From Candidatus Rhabdochlamydia oedothoracis (GTDB taxonomy: Bacteria > Chlamydiota > Chlamydiia > Chlamydiales > Rhabdochlamydiaceae), in NCBI RefSeq assembly GCF_019453995.1, contig NZ_CP075587.1:992001-1056000 (forward strand): 64,000 nucleotides of DNA. Reading direction: 5' to 3'. The number at the start of each line of letters is the position of its first letter. Position 1 is the first letter of the stretch. The notes under the pieces were generated by a model. The model had not been told where the DNA came from. It saw only the letters and a list, made by a program, of their open reading frames with translations, and ran no database searches. Positions 16,855 through 25,268 of this stretch are shown here, piece after piece. A program made the translations under genes and the position numbers.

Positions 16855-17264
16855 TTTTTATAACTCTGCAGGAAGTTATCGATGATCATGCGGAAATCAT
16901 TTGTAGGTATGGAGGATTAGAAGGAATTAGGGATATGGGCTTACTAATTTCAGCGCTTGAAATGCCAAAAGCTGCAATGCTCAAAAAATACCTTCATCCA
17001 ACGATCTTTGATAAAGCTGCGGCTTATTTATTTCATATCATTTGCAATCACCCATTTACAGACGGAAACAAAAGGACTGGAACCGCTACTGCATTAGCTT
17101 TTTTAAAAATCAATGGTATTTGTATTGAAATTGTAGGGAAACAGCAAATATTAGCTTTAGAAGAACTTGTCGTGCATACGGCAGAAGGTAAAACATCAAA
17201 AAAGCAAATAGCCAGTTTCTTTAAAGAGCATAGCCAAAAGAAAAATAGGCTATTAGCAAAATAG
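16851..17264 (+). CDS. doc: Doc-type (Fic-fold) toxin
   Basis: The product (137 residues) has the Doc motif HPFTDGNKRTGTATALAFL near residue 66, with the catalytic His and the Asp-Gly-Asn-Lys-Arg anion-binding loop, plus an N-terminal RYGGLEGIRDMGLL segment. Doc of phage P1 phosphorylates EF-Tu and stops translation. All core residues are present, so the toxin is probably functional. It starts inside the antitoxin stop (ATGA), so the two genes are co-translated. The stop lies inside the terminator stem. Confidence 0.88.
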   Translation: MIFITLQEVIDDHAEIICRYGGLEGIRDMGLLISALEMPKAAMLKKYLHPTIFDKAAAYLFHIICNHPFTDGNKRTGTATALAFLKINGICIEIVGKQQILALEELVVHTAEGKTSKKQIASFFKEHSQKKNRLLAK

Positions 17265-17288
17265 AGAATCACTCTATTTTTATGTTTT
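17258..17288 (+). terminator. Terminator of the AbrB-Doc module
   Basis: AAAATAGAG at 17258-17266 pairs with CTCTATTTT at 17272-17280 around a 5-base loop, followed by a T-rich tract. The toxin stop codon sits within the left arm. Confidence 0.75.
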
Positions 17289-17301
17289 TTTACAAAAAAT
17301 T

Positions 17302-17712
17302 TTACGAAAAACAATCATTCCTATAAGAGTTTATAGAACCAGAAAAAAGAGGGCTAAGAATTAATGCTGCTGCATTAGAAGTAAAAAAACAAACAAAAAA
17401 CATCACAAAAAAAAGCCAACCTGCGGATTTTAAAAAGGGCATGCTAAGGATAACAAGTGCTGATAAAAACATTCCTAATATAAAAAGAATTTCTGGTTTA
17501 AACCGATTGATAAAGGGACGAATGAGTAGGCCTGCGCTAAGAGCGTAATAGCCTCCTGCAGCTCCAAAAAAATAGGACCAGGCAAATATATTAAGAAAAG
17601 AACATAGGAAAATGACCCTAAGTCCTTTGAAACTAAATGCCTTCTTTAATTGAGATATTCCCATTCCCCAACTAAGTTTTCTTTTAAACGTAAAATGATG
17701 GGTTTCTTTAAA
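17302..17712 (-). pseudogene. MFS transporter fragment, cut by IS30
   Basis: About 137 residues with four hydrophobic helices remain (AFSFKGLRVIFLCSFLNIF, YYALSAGLLIRPFINRFKPE, LFILGMFLSALVILSMPFL, WLFFVMFFVCFFT), typical of the second half of a 12-helix major facilitator. The reading frame enters from the IS30 terminus at 17713, so the N-terminal part is lost. The C-terminus (SINSYRNDCFS) looks out of register with MFS proteins, suggesting a further frameshift. The substrate is unknown. Confidence 0.65.
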
Positions 17713-18869
17713 AGTCTTTTCAAGTTTGAAGTGCACAGAAGAATTAAAAAAAAGAATAGGCAGGCGATGAAAGAATCTCTATTGTGATTTTTAACAATCA
17801 AATACAAAAAGAGACCTTGCCTAAAGGCTACCATCACCTAACCTATGACCAAAGATGTCAGATTTATATTTTACAAGCTAGAGGAGATACATCTAGCTCA
17901 ATAGCAACCATTCTAAAAGTTCATCATAGCACTATTAGTAGGGAACTTAAGAGAAATAAAGGGCAACGAGGATACCGTCATCAGCAAGCTCAAGAAAAAG
18001 CATTTCTTAGAGCCTGTTTAAAATCTTTTCAAAATTGAGGATATTCTGGAGAAAGATTTGCAAAGAGTGTACAGGAAATATTAGAATATATAGTAGAAAT
18101 AGCAAAAAGAAATGCACTTCATACTTTTACAGTCATTTCTAGAAGATGGATTGTAAATTGTTCTTTTGCGTGGATAGAAAAATGTCGCAGGCTATGGAAA
18201 AATTGCGAAAGAAAACTACATACAAGCCTGAATATGGTGGTTCTCGCTTTTATTGCTCTACTTTTGAAAAGATTTTAAACAGGCTCTTAGAAAAAATTCT
18301 CAGCCCAATAAAAAAATGACTCCTCAAATAGTTACCCGTATTGAAGAAAAAATCAAGTTGCAATGGAGCCCTATACAAATATCCGGATGGCTTAAAAGAC
18401 ATGGTAAAGAACATGTTAGTCATGAGACCATCTAATTATATCTGGAAAGATAAACGACAGGGAGGACAGCTTTATAGAGAGCTCCGTCATCGAGGGAAAA
18501 AATATAACAAGCAGAGAAAGGGAACTTCTGGAAGAGGGAACATCCCTGGTCGTATAGATATTAAGCAACGGCCTTGTAGACTCGTTTAGGAGACTGGGAA
18601 CTAGATACAGTCATAGGGGCAGGACATAAAAGGCGTAATTGTATCAATGGTAGAAAGAACTTCCAAGCTAAATTAAGCTCGCCAAAGTTTCTCATAAAAC
18701 TGCAGAGGAAGTAAGTCAAGCGTTAATTGAACAACTTAAACCTATCAAAGATTTTGTACACACATTAACAGCAGACAACGGAAAAGAATTTGCCTATCAC
18801 CAAATGGTTAGTTTTGAGCTAGAGCAGACTTCTACTTTGCAATGCCCTACCATTCTTGGGAAAGAGGCT
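17713..18869 (+). mobile_element. Decayed IS30 copy carrying a MITE
   Basis: The left end AGTCTTTTCAAGTTTGAAG at 17713 and a transposase frame from 17784 match the full copies. At 18010-18286 a 277-bp derivative of the IS427-type element is inserted. The remaining transposase sequence has several frameshifts (near 18430, 18575, 18628 and 18672), and the 3' end is missing after the RGLNE segment at 18869. Confidence 0.88.
18010..18286 (+). repeat. IS427-derived MITE (277 bp)
   Basis: Long inverted ends GAGCCTGTTTAAAATCTTTT and the matching right end enclose only the last third of orfB, from GGATATTCTGGAGAAA on. Flanking TTA at 18007-18009 and 18287-18289 is a 3-bp target duplication: uninterrupted IS30 has a single TTA here. 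It therefore moved as a unit, presumably mobilised by the full-length element. A truncated sibling with the same internal junction lies at 37788-37858. Confidence 0.85.
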
Positions 18870-19216
18870 TAAATGAGTTCTCTAATTGCACACAAGGGGA
18901 ATATAAATTCTCTTAATTCTTCATAAGCTCTCCGAGCCGATATTTTGATTGCAAAATAAAAGGCGTTTTTTAAGATCTTAGGACAGCAAAGTTTAATGCG
19001 GGAGATAAGTCCAGGGTTCTCTGCGGAGTCTTTTTGAAGAAAACTATTTTAGATTCTTCGCTCCATTATGCTATCCGAAATGAAATGGGCAAGACAATGT
19101 ATATTACGGCTTCTAAGAGCCAACTCATTTGTCGTCTTTACCTATTTCTTCGGTTTTCTCCTGCAAAAAATTTTAGTCACTTTTCCTAATGTTTTTATTT
19201 CTAAAAAAATGCGTTT
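18870..19216. other. Unassigned stretch between IS30 and IS110 remnants
   Basis: On the minus strand 19037 to 18870 stays open and encodes about 55 residues (including SAENPGLISRIKLCCPKILK), with stops further upstream and no start. No family is recognised. It may be a remnant of a lost gene or of IS flank DNA. Confidence 0.3.
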
Positions 19217-20001
19217 TTAAGCTGCCTTTGGCTCACCGTAAATAAATTCTTTTTGTTCAATCAGCATCTTATGCATAATTACGGATAACTTTCTACCTTA
19301 GGCTCCTACTGATTTAGAATCGTTAAAACGAGTGGGATCAAAAATTTCTGTTTTATAGGTTAATGCTGTTACAGGTCCTACGCCAGGGATTGTCATAAGC
19401 CGTTGTACTTCTTTATCTTGACTGACCAGCTTAAGCATTTCTTTATCCAGTTTTTCTACTTCCTCAACTACCTTATCAAAGGTATTTAATAGAGAGGTTA
19501 TGCTCAGAACAATACTTTTTTCCTGTTTTTCTATCTGCTTTACAACCACAGACGAAAATCTTTTGGATCCCACAGATCCCAATCGTATTCCGTAACTTTT
19601 AAGCAAGCCCCTTACAGTATTTCTGCGTTTGCTGTTTAAACTGAATCTTGGGGCTTACAGTGTACTCGTGTATACATACCTGATCGAAGGGCTTCTGCGA
19701 TTCCTCGTGCATCATTTTTGTCTGTCTTATTTATTTTCAAAGCAAGAATCGTACTCAGCTTCCTTGCATCCATACATAGGGGATCTATAGCTCTTTTTCT
19801 AAATCCTGTGACTAGGTAATGAGATAAACATCCACTTTCAAAGCCAACAACGATTTCTTGAAAATCTCTTTTGGAAAAATCATCTGCTAGTAAATCAGGA
19901 TCTGTTTTTTCTGAACCTTCATGGACAATCTTACCTTGTTCATTTAATACACAGATAAAAGTTCTTTTCATTGATACATCTAATCCAATATAATGCTTCA
20001 T
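19217..20001 (-). pseudogene. IS110-family transposase, decayed
   Basis: The N-terminal DEDD RuvC-like part (20001 to 19636) starts MKHYIGLDVSMKRTFICVLN and keeps NKTDKNDARGIAEALRSG. After a frameshift and small deletion near 19630 the second part (to 19298) has LLKSYGIRLG and the Tnp20 motif RLMTIPGVGPVTALTYKTE. A stop after KSVGA and an internal deletion precede the C-terminal KLSVIMHKMLIEQKEFIYG. It cannot encode one functional enzyme. Confidence 0.85.
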
Positions 20002-20144
20002 GGGTTGCTCCTCATTTTTTTGCTCTTTAATGAGCGGTTTTGAGATTTGAAAAAATCTCGTTTATATTGGAGAGTTTATCCTACTCCGTTTAAGGAGCAA
20101 CCCCTTCTTTGTGTGCAATTATGGCATGTATACAAAAAGATTCT

Positions 20145-20234
20145 CAACAAACATGCTATGCTCGGGTGCGCAATAGATGGTTTTTCAAGTATTTATATGT
20201 TCTTTTTTGTGCACTTCGAGGTTGAAAGGGCCGC
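20145..20234 (+). mobile_element. IS30 3' terminal remnant
   Basis: The sequence from ACAAACATGCTATGCTCGGG to the terminal GAGGTTGAAAGGGCC matches the last 90 bp of IS30 in plus orientation, with two changes. No transposase remains. Confidence 0.85.
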
Positions 20235-20602
20235 TAATAAAAGCGTTCTTAAGGTGCTTTTTCTTATAAACCGCTAAAAGCTTCTTTCAAAGTATTACAC
20301 TTTTAGTATTTGGAGCTTTTTGAGCTGCTTTTATGCTTTTAATAAACAAAATTTGTTAATAAGAATTGCATTTAAGTATCTAAATCTTTTACACTGCGAT
20401 CGGCTTAAAGATTGGATTTTTCCAAGAAATGAGTTTTCTATATTTCCATGCATTAAATTTTTGTGTTTTAGCTCGTATTTTTAAAATTTTTGCAAATGTT
20501 CTTGCAAGACCGTTGCATTAAAAAAAGAGCTAAAGTAAATAGTCATTCTATAACCGGATAGAGTGAAATAGGTATGATTCCCGGCTATAATGAGGAAAGA
20601 AC
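20235..20602. other. Gene-free stretch upstream of the coiled-coil gene
   Basis: This AT-rich stretch of about 370 bases has no convincing frame or RNA gene. TATAAT at 20586-20591 lies too close to the ATG at 20603 for an ordinary leader and has no clear -35, so no promoter is called. Confidence 0.4.
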
Positions 20603-21064
20603 ATGAATATTAAAAGTGAGCGATTAAAAAAACTGGAAACGGAACTTCACGATTTGGAGCATTGGCTAAAGCTGGGTTTAGTTCCTAAAAAAGACTTAGA
20701 CAAGCATAAAGAAGAAATTAAAATGCTCCAAGATAAGGTTAAGGAAGAAAAACAAAGGCTGCGCTTTCTTAAAGAAAGTGGAGAAATGGAAGAATTTACT
20801 CTACCAAAACGCCAAACCGGACGTCAAAATGCACATGAGCCTCATAGCTTGCCTGATGTAGATATTGGAGATGAAGGGTTCACCGAAACAGGTTTTGATA
20901 TGGAAACAGAACCTTTTGATCTTGATACTACCGCATCTGGAGAAGATGCCAGTAGTGCAGATGAATATGGTGATGATGCCGGAGTAGAAGAAGAAGACCC
21001 GTTTTCTGACCGCAATCGTTGGAAAAGAGGGGTTTTTGAAGATCCCGATGCTAATGACTGGTAA
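20603..21064 (+). CDS. Coiled-coil/acidic protein of unknown function (chlamydial conserved)
   Basis: The 153-residue product has an N-terminal Leu/Lys/Glu-rich helix (about 3-72; LKKLETELHDLEHWLKLGLV and ending KQRLRFLKE) that reads as a coiled coil. A disordered, very acidic tail (about 85-140) and a final WKRGVFEDPDANDW follow. GAGGAAAG lies upstream of the ATG. It overlaps hemW by 11 bases. In Chlamydia trachomatis hemN/hemW is also preceded by a hypothetical gene, so the pair is probably conserved. No enzyme motif is seen. Confidence 0.7.
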   Translation: MNIKSERLKKLETELHDLEHWLKLGLVPKKDLDKHKEEIKMLQDKVKEEKQRLRFLKESGEMEEFTLPKRQTGRQNAHEPHSLPDVDIGDEGFTETGFDMETEPFDLDTTASGEDASSADEYGDDAGVEEEDPFSDRNRWKRGVFEDPDANDW

Positions 21065-22190
21065 TCAGATTAGTCTTTATATACATATTCCTTTTTGTTC
21101 TAAGAAATGTCCTTATTGTCATTTTTTTGTTATTCCGGATAAGGAATCCTTTCAAAGGAAATTTTTGGTCGCCTTCTTGCAAGAATGGCAGCTTAAAAGC
21201 CCTCTTCTAAAAGATAAACAGATTATTTCTATTTATTTTGGAGGAGGAACGCCTACTCGGCTATCTTTAGCTTATTTAACCAAAATGGTCGCGGTTATTT
21301 TATCTAGTAAAGTAGCTGCTAATTGTGAAATGACCATCGAAGCGAATCCAGAGGATATAAATCCGGAACTTTTGCAAACGCTCAAAGATTTATCCTTTAA
21401 TCGAATCAGTTTTGGAGCGCAGTCTTTTAATGACAATGAATTGATTTCCTTAGGTAGAGGTCATACAGCAAAGCAATCAATTAATGCGATTCAAGCGGCC
21501 TATTTAGCGGGTTTTGATAATCTTTCGATTGATTTGATGTTTGAGCTGCCTAATCAAACACCGTCTTCTTGGAGAAAAACTTTAAACCAATTACGTGATT
21601 TGCCTATCAAACATCTATCTCTTTATAATCTTACCTTTGAGCAACACACGGTTTTTCATCAAAAAAAACAACAATTACAAAAATTAGTTCCTTCTCCAGA
21701 AGAATGCCTTCCTATGCTACAAGAAGCTGTAGAGAGTTTAAAAGAAATGGGTTTTGAGCGTTATGAGATCTCTGCTTTTGCAAAATCCAAGGCTTATTCT
21801 TTACATAATACCGGCTATTGGCTTGGGCGCCCTTTTTTAGGTTATGGGCCTTCTGCTTTTAACTATTGGGAAAAAAGACGGTTTTCAAACCTTTCTCATT
21901 TCAATCAATATTGTAATTTTCTTGAGGCTCAGCAAGATCCGGTTGGTTTTTCTGAGCAGCTAGCTTTCCCTCATAATCTCTATGAGCTTTTTGTGATTCA
22001 ACTGCGTCTTTGTGAAGGGGTAAATATAGTTGCTTTTGAACAAATGCACGGACCTTTACCCGGTGATTTTTTAGAAATTTGTGAAAGGTTAATAGTAAAA
22101 GAAAAATGGTTATCTCGTGATAAAGACCGTTTATTTTTAACAGACAAAGGGATGTTATTCTACGACAGTGTTGCCGCAGAGCTTATTTAG
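21054..22190 (+). CDS. hemW: Radical SAM protein HemW (coproporphyrinogen III oxidase-like)
   Basis: The product (378 residues) has the radical SAM cluster motif CSKKCPYC near residue 17, FGGGTPTRL near 66, the EANPED segment near 102, and ISFGAQSFNDNELISLGRGH near 125. The C-terminal HemN-like domain ends at about 375. Related proteins are heme chaperones (HemW) rather than true HemN; the third Cys followed by a His-Phe rather than a second Cys favours HemW. The ATG at 21054 fits the conserved start (MTGNQISLYIHIPFC); earlier ATGs lie in the upstream gene. Confidence 0.85.
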   Translation: MTGNQISLYIHIPFCSKKCPYCHFFVIPDKESFQRKFLVAFLQEWQLKSPLLKDKQIISIYFGGGTPTRLSLAYLTKMVAVILSSKVAANCEMTIEANPEDINPELLQTLKDLSFNRISFGAQSFNDNELISLGRGHTAKQSINAIQAAYLAGFDNLSIDLMFELPNQTPSSWRKTLNQLRDLPIKHLSLYNLTFEQHTVFHQKKQQLQKLVPSPEECLPMLQEAVESLKEMGFERYEISAFAKSKAYSLHNTGYWLGRPFLGYGPSAFNYWEKRRFSNLSHFNQYCNFLEAQQDPVGFSEQLAFPHNLYELFVIQLRLCEGVNIVAFEQMHGPLPGDFLEICERLIVKEKWLSRDKDRLFLTDKGMLFYDSVAAELI

Positions 22191-22202
22191 TTTATGTTTC
22201 TA

Positions 22203-22236
22203 GGTAACAGCTTATCTCTTAAGATAAACTGTTACC
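22203..22236. other. Perfect-stem hairpin downstream of hemW
   Basis: GGTAACAG...TTATCT pairs with AGATAA...CTGTTACC, 14 bp with one bulge on each side. There is no T-run on either strand, so it may be an mRNA 3' stabiliser or a bidirectional factor-dependent terminator. The following stretch to 22458 holds nothing recognisable. Confidence 0.5.
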
Positions 22237-22458
22237 AGAAAGCATGCAGAATTTTCTTAAAAATTGTTAAAACACGAGGTCATTACTTTTTTAAATTATT
22301 ATTCTTTCGTGTTTATCAAACTTTAAAAAAATTTTCCGTTGTCTGCAATTTAAGCAATAAAGCAGCTTAAACTACTTCTGATAGCATTTTAAGAGCCTTT
22401 TAATCAACTATGATATTTCAAGGGAATGTAAATTAATTATTTAGAAACTATTTTTCAT

Positions 22459-24465
22459 TTAAAGACTTTTAGCTATAAAAGCAGAATGAGAGCTCATTGT
22501 ATAAGGTGAAGAAATTTGTTCCGGATGCTCGGAAAACTCTTTAGGGGAGATCAGAGAGGTATCGATGATACGATGCCAATTTTTACCTTGAGGAGCCAAA
22601 GGTAGCTCGATGGAAACGGGCTCAAAATACGCATTAAAAGCAATATAGAGATCTTCGCTATTTTGACTTTTTAACGTATAAGCAATAAATCGGCTTTCTG
22701 AGCTCCAGTTGGGTTGTAGAGGTTGATGACCGTGCCACTTAATGTCATCCGAGGTTAAAAAAGAGCTGCTTTGTAAAAGAGAAGCATGAGCTTTACGAAA
22801 AGCGATCATGAGTTTGTAAAAACGATAGAACTCTTGATTTTCTATCAACTTATCCCATAAGAACCAGTTCAGTTCATTATCTTGGCAATAAGCATTATTG
22901 TTGCCGAAACGATTATGAGCGTATTCGTCACCCATTAGAAGCATAGGGGTGCCAAGGGAGATAAGAAGAGCTGTAATTAAATTACGCATTTGTTTTAGAC
23001 GCAAGAAAAGAATTTCCGGATTATCGGTTGCTCCTTCTACACCACAGTTCCAACTATCATTGTTAGAGTTCCCATCACGGTTTTCTTCCCTATTATCTAG
23101 ATTGTGTTTTTCTTGATAACTGACCAAATCGTGCAGAGTAAAGCCATCGTGTGAAGTGATAAAATTGATGCTGCGGTAAGGATTTTTAGAGTTTTCATAT
23201 AAATCTTCAGATCCACAGATGGCGTTAGCGAATTCTCCAGCTACATCATCGGTTCCTTTAATAAAGCGTCTAATGACATCGCGATACTTTCCATTCCATT
23301 CAGCCCAGCTATTGGGAAAAGCTCCTAATTGGTATAACCCACCTGCATCCCAAGGTTCTGCAATCAGTTTTACATGTGAGAGAATAGGATCTTTTGTAAT
23401 AGCACGAATAGATAAAGGATCTGTAAGAAGAGATCCTTCTTCATCTCGGTTAAAACAAGAGGCTAAATCAAATCTAAAGCCGTCGACATGCATTTCTATT
23501 ACGAAATAACGCAATGAATCAATGATAAACTCCATGACAACAGGGTTGTTTACATTGAATGTGTTACCCGTACCTGAAAAATTTAAGTATTCAGCATTTG
23601 GCGTTAACATGTAATAAGTGTTATTGTCGATTCCTGCAAAAGAAAAGCAAGGATCTTTTGCACCTCCTTCTGCTGTATGATTATATACCACATCTAAAAT
23701 CACTTCGATTCCTTCCTTGTGAAGTGCTTTTACCAGATCCTTAAACTCATTGGAGGATTGGCTTGCTTCTTTGCTATAGCGATTCATGAGGGAGAAAAAA
23801 CTACAGGTAGAATAACCCCAAACATTATAAAGAGGTTTTTCTGCTGCGGGTTGCTTTCGATGTAGTTCACACTCATCAAATTCAAAGATAGGCATTAATT
23901 CAACAGCATTGATTCCTAATTCTTTGAAATGTTGGATTTTCTCTTTGACAGCTGAAAAAGTGCCAGGTGCTTTACTAGAGCTTGAAGAATGTCTTGTAAA
24001 AGAGCGAACATGCATTTCATAAATGATCAATTGTTCCATGGGAATTTTAGGAGGGGTGTCTTGCTCCCAATCAAAAGAAGAATAAGGATAGAGTTTGCCT
24101 CTTAAAGGTTTTTGTTTTACTCCCCATTGATTATTCGTATTCAAATATTTACTATAAGGATCTAATAAAATTATATCGGGGCAAAAGTGATTTTTCGGAT
24201 CTTGATTATCTCCATCTAATTGATAACCGTATTCCCATTCTATATCTTCTGCTAGATTTTTAATAAGTACATGCCAAATAGATCCGGTTTTATTTTTTTG
24301 AGGATCAAATGTAATTTGATAAGTAGAATCTGATGCATTTGGACGAAATATGTGTAAAATGACTTGATTAGCTGTTGATGAAAAAAGAGAGAAATTTATC
24401 CCTTCTATGCATCGACTTGCACCCAGGGGATAAGCAGAGCCTTTTTCAAGTACAAGGTGTTTCAT
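22459..24465 (-). CDS. glgX: Glycogen debranching enzyme (GlgX, GH13)
   Basis: The product (668 residues) hydrolyses alpha-1,6 branch points of limit-dextrin-like glycogen. An N-terminal CBM48 (about 10-110) is followed by the GH13 barrel: LDVVYNHTAEG near 258, catalytic GFRFDLAS near 330, AEPWDAGG near 368, and FITSHDGFTLHDLVSY near 430. A C-terminal beta domain contains RFIAYTLKSQ. Glycogen metabolism is a chlamydial trait. It diverges from the type III chaperone gene, the same pairing as glgX-slc1 in C. trachomatis. It is complete. Confidence 0.93.
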   Translation of the reverse strand: MKHLVLEKGSAYPLGASRCIEGINFSLFSSTANQVILHIFRPNASDSTYQITFDPQKNKTGSIWHVLIKNLAEDIEWEYGYQLDGDNQDPKNHFCPDIILLDPYSKYLNTNNQWGVKQKPLRGKLYPYSSFDWEQDTPPKIPMEQLIIYEMHVRSFTRHSSSSSKAPGTFSAVKEKIQHFKELGINAVELMPIFEFDECELHRKQPAAEKPLYNVWGYSTCSFFSLMNRYSKEASQSSNEFKDLVKALHKEGIEVILDVVYNHTAEGGAKDPCFSFAGIDNNTYYMLTPNAEYLNFSGTGNTFNVNNPVVMEFIIDSLRYFVIEMHVDGFRFDLASCFNRDEEGSLLTDPLSIRAITKDPILSHVKLIAEPWDAGGLYQLGAFPNSWAEWNGKYRDVIRRFIKGTDDVAGEFANAICGSEDLYENSKNPYRSINFITSHDGFTLHDLVSYQEKHNLDNREENRDGNSNNDSWNCGVEGATDNPEILFLRLKQMRNLITALLISLGTPMLLMGDEYAHNRFGNNNAYCQDNELNWFLWDKLIENQEFYRFYKLMIAFRKAHASLLQSSSFLTSDDIKWHGHQPLQPNWSSESRFIAYTLKSQNSEDLYIAFNAYFEPVSIELPLAPQGKNWHRIIDTSLISPKEFSEHPEQISSPYTMSSHSAFIAKSL

Positions 24466-24673
24466 CTTATAATCCCACTTAAATTTGTAGATTAGCTTAA
24501 AAATTCTTTCGAAGCAATTCGTTAATTTAATTTTTTAATTGCCCTTTTTAAGGGAATTTGCAAAAACTAGGTGATTTTTTATAAACAGACAACTCTTGAC
24601 GTAAAAGATCTATTGTCAATAAATTAAGGTTATAGATCTTGTGCTGTCATTTTTTCCAAAATAGTAGTATTAT

Positions 24674-24709
24674 TTTTTAAGGTTGTGCTCGTTTTTAAGG
24701 TTGTGCTCG
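24674..24709 (+). repeat. Two tandem 18-bp repeats upstream of the chaperone gene
   Basis: TTTTTAAGGTTGTGCTCG occurs twice in direct succession (24674-24691 and 24692-24709), followed by TTTTAAAAGCG. It lies in the 308-base region between divergent glgX and the chaperone gene, about 65 bases before the chaperone start, so it could be a regulator binding site. TTATAAT near 24730 is a possible -10. Confidence 0.6.
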
Positions 24710-24773
24710 TTTTAAAAGCGAAAGCGATTTATAATTAAGGATGAACATTAGAGAACTGTAGGAGGACGATTCA

Positions 24774-25268
24774 ATGTCATTGGAAAATGCCAAGGCAAAT
24801 TTAAAGGAATTCGGGAAAGAACTCAATCTAGAGTTGGCATTTGATGAAAATCACACATGTATACTTGGGATTGATAATACTTTTTCTCTTCATCTTACAT
24901 ACGAGCCAAATTCTGATCGTTTGTATTTATACTCACCGATCTTAGATGGTCTACCTAAGGATCCTGCGATCCGATCAAGCCTATACGAAGCTCTTCTTGA
25001 AGGGGCTATGTTAGGAGGTCAAATGGCAGGAGGAGGAGTAGGAGTTGCTGTTCCTGAAGAATTGATTTTAATGCATGCTGTTATAGAAATGGGTATAGGG
25101 GCTGATGCATCTGCATTATGCCGTTATGCTCCTTTATTTGTTGAGTCTGTAGAGAAGTGGAGAACCCGTGCAAAAGATATTTGCGAGGGTCGAGATACTA
25201 AAAAAGATCTTTCACCTCCAACAAATCCTTTAGGGGGAAAGCCTGGAGAAAGATTTATTAAGATTTAA
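24774..25268 (+). CDS. slc1: Type III secretion chaperone, CesT/SycE-like (Slc1 homologue)
   Basis: The 164-residue acidic protein has the class I chaperone layout: N-terminal helix (LENAKANLKEFGKELN), beta strands (CILGIDNTFSLHLTYEP and RLYLYSPI), the LPKDPAIRSSLYEALLEGAM helix, then a Gly-rich turn (GGQMAGGGVGVAV). In C. trachomatis Slc1 sits beside glgX and escorts early effectors such as Tarp and TepP. GTAGGAGG precedes the ATG. Its cargo is not encoded next to it. The 3' end overlaps the convergent dnaA by 11 bases. Confidence 0.85.
   Translation: MSLENAKANLKEFGKELNLELAFDENHTCILGIDNTFSLHLTYEPNSDRLYLYSPILDGLPKDPAIRSSLYEALLEGAMLGGQMAGGGVGVAVPEELILMHAVIEMGIGADASALCRYAPLFVESVEKWRTRAKDICEGRDTKKDLSPPTNPLGGKPGERFIKI

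Noticed and set aside
22203-22236. Rho-independent terminator after hemW
   Set aside because: The stem is excellent but no T-run follows on either strand, so it is listed only as a hairpin.
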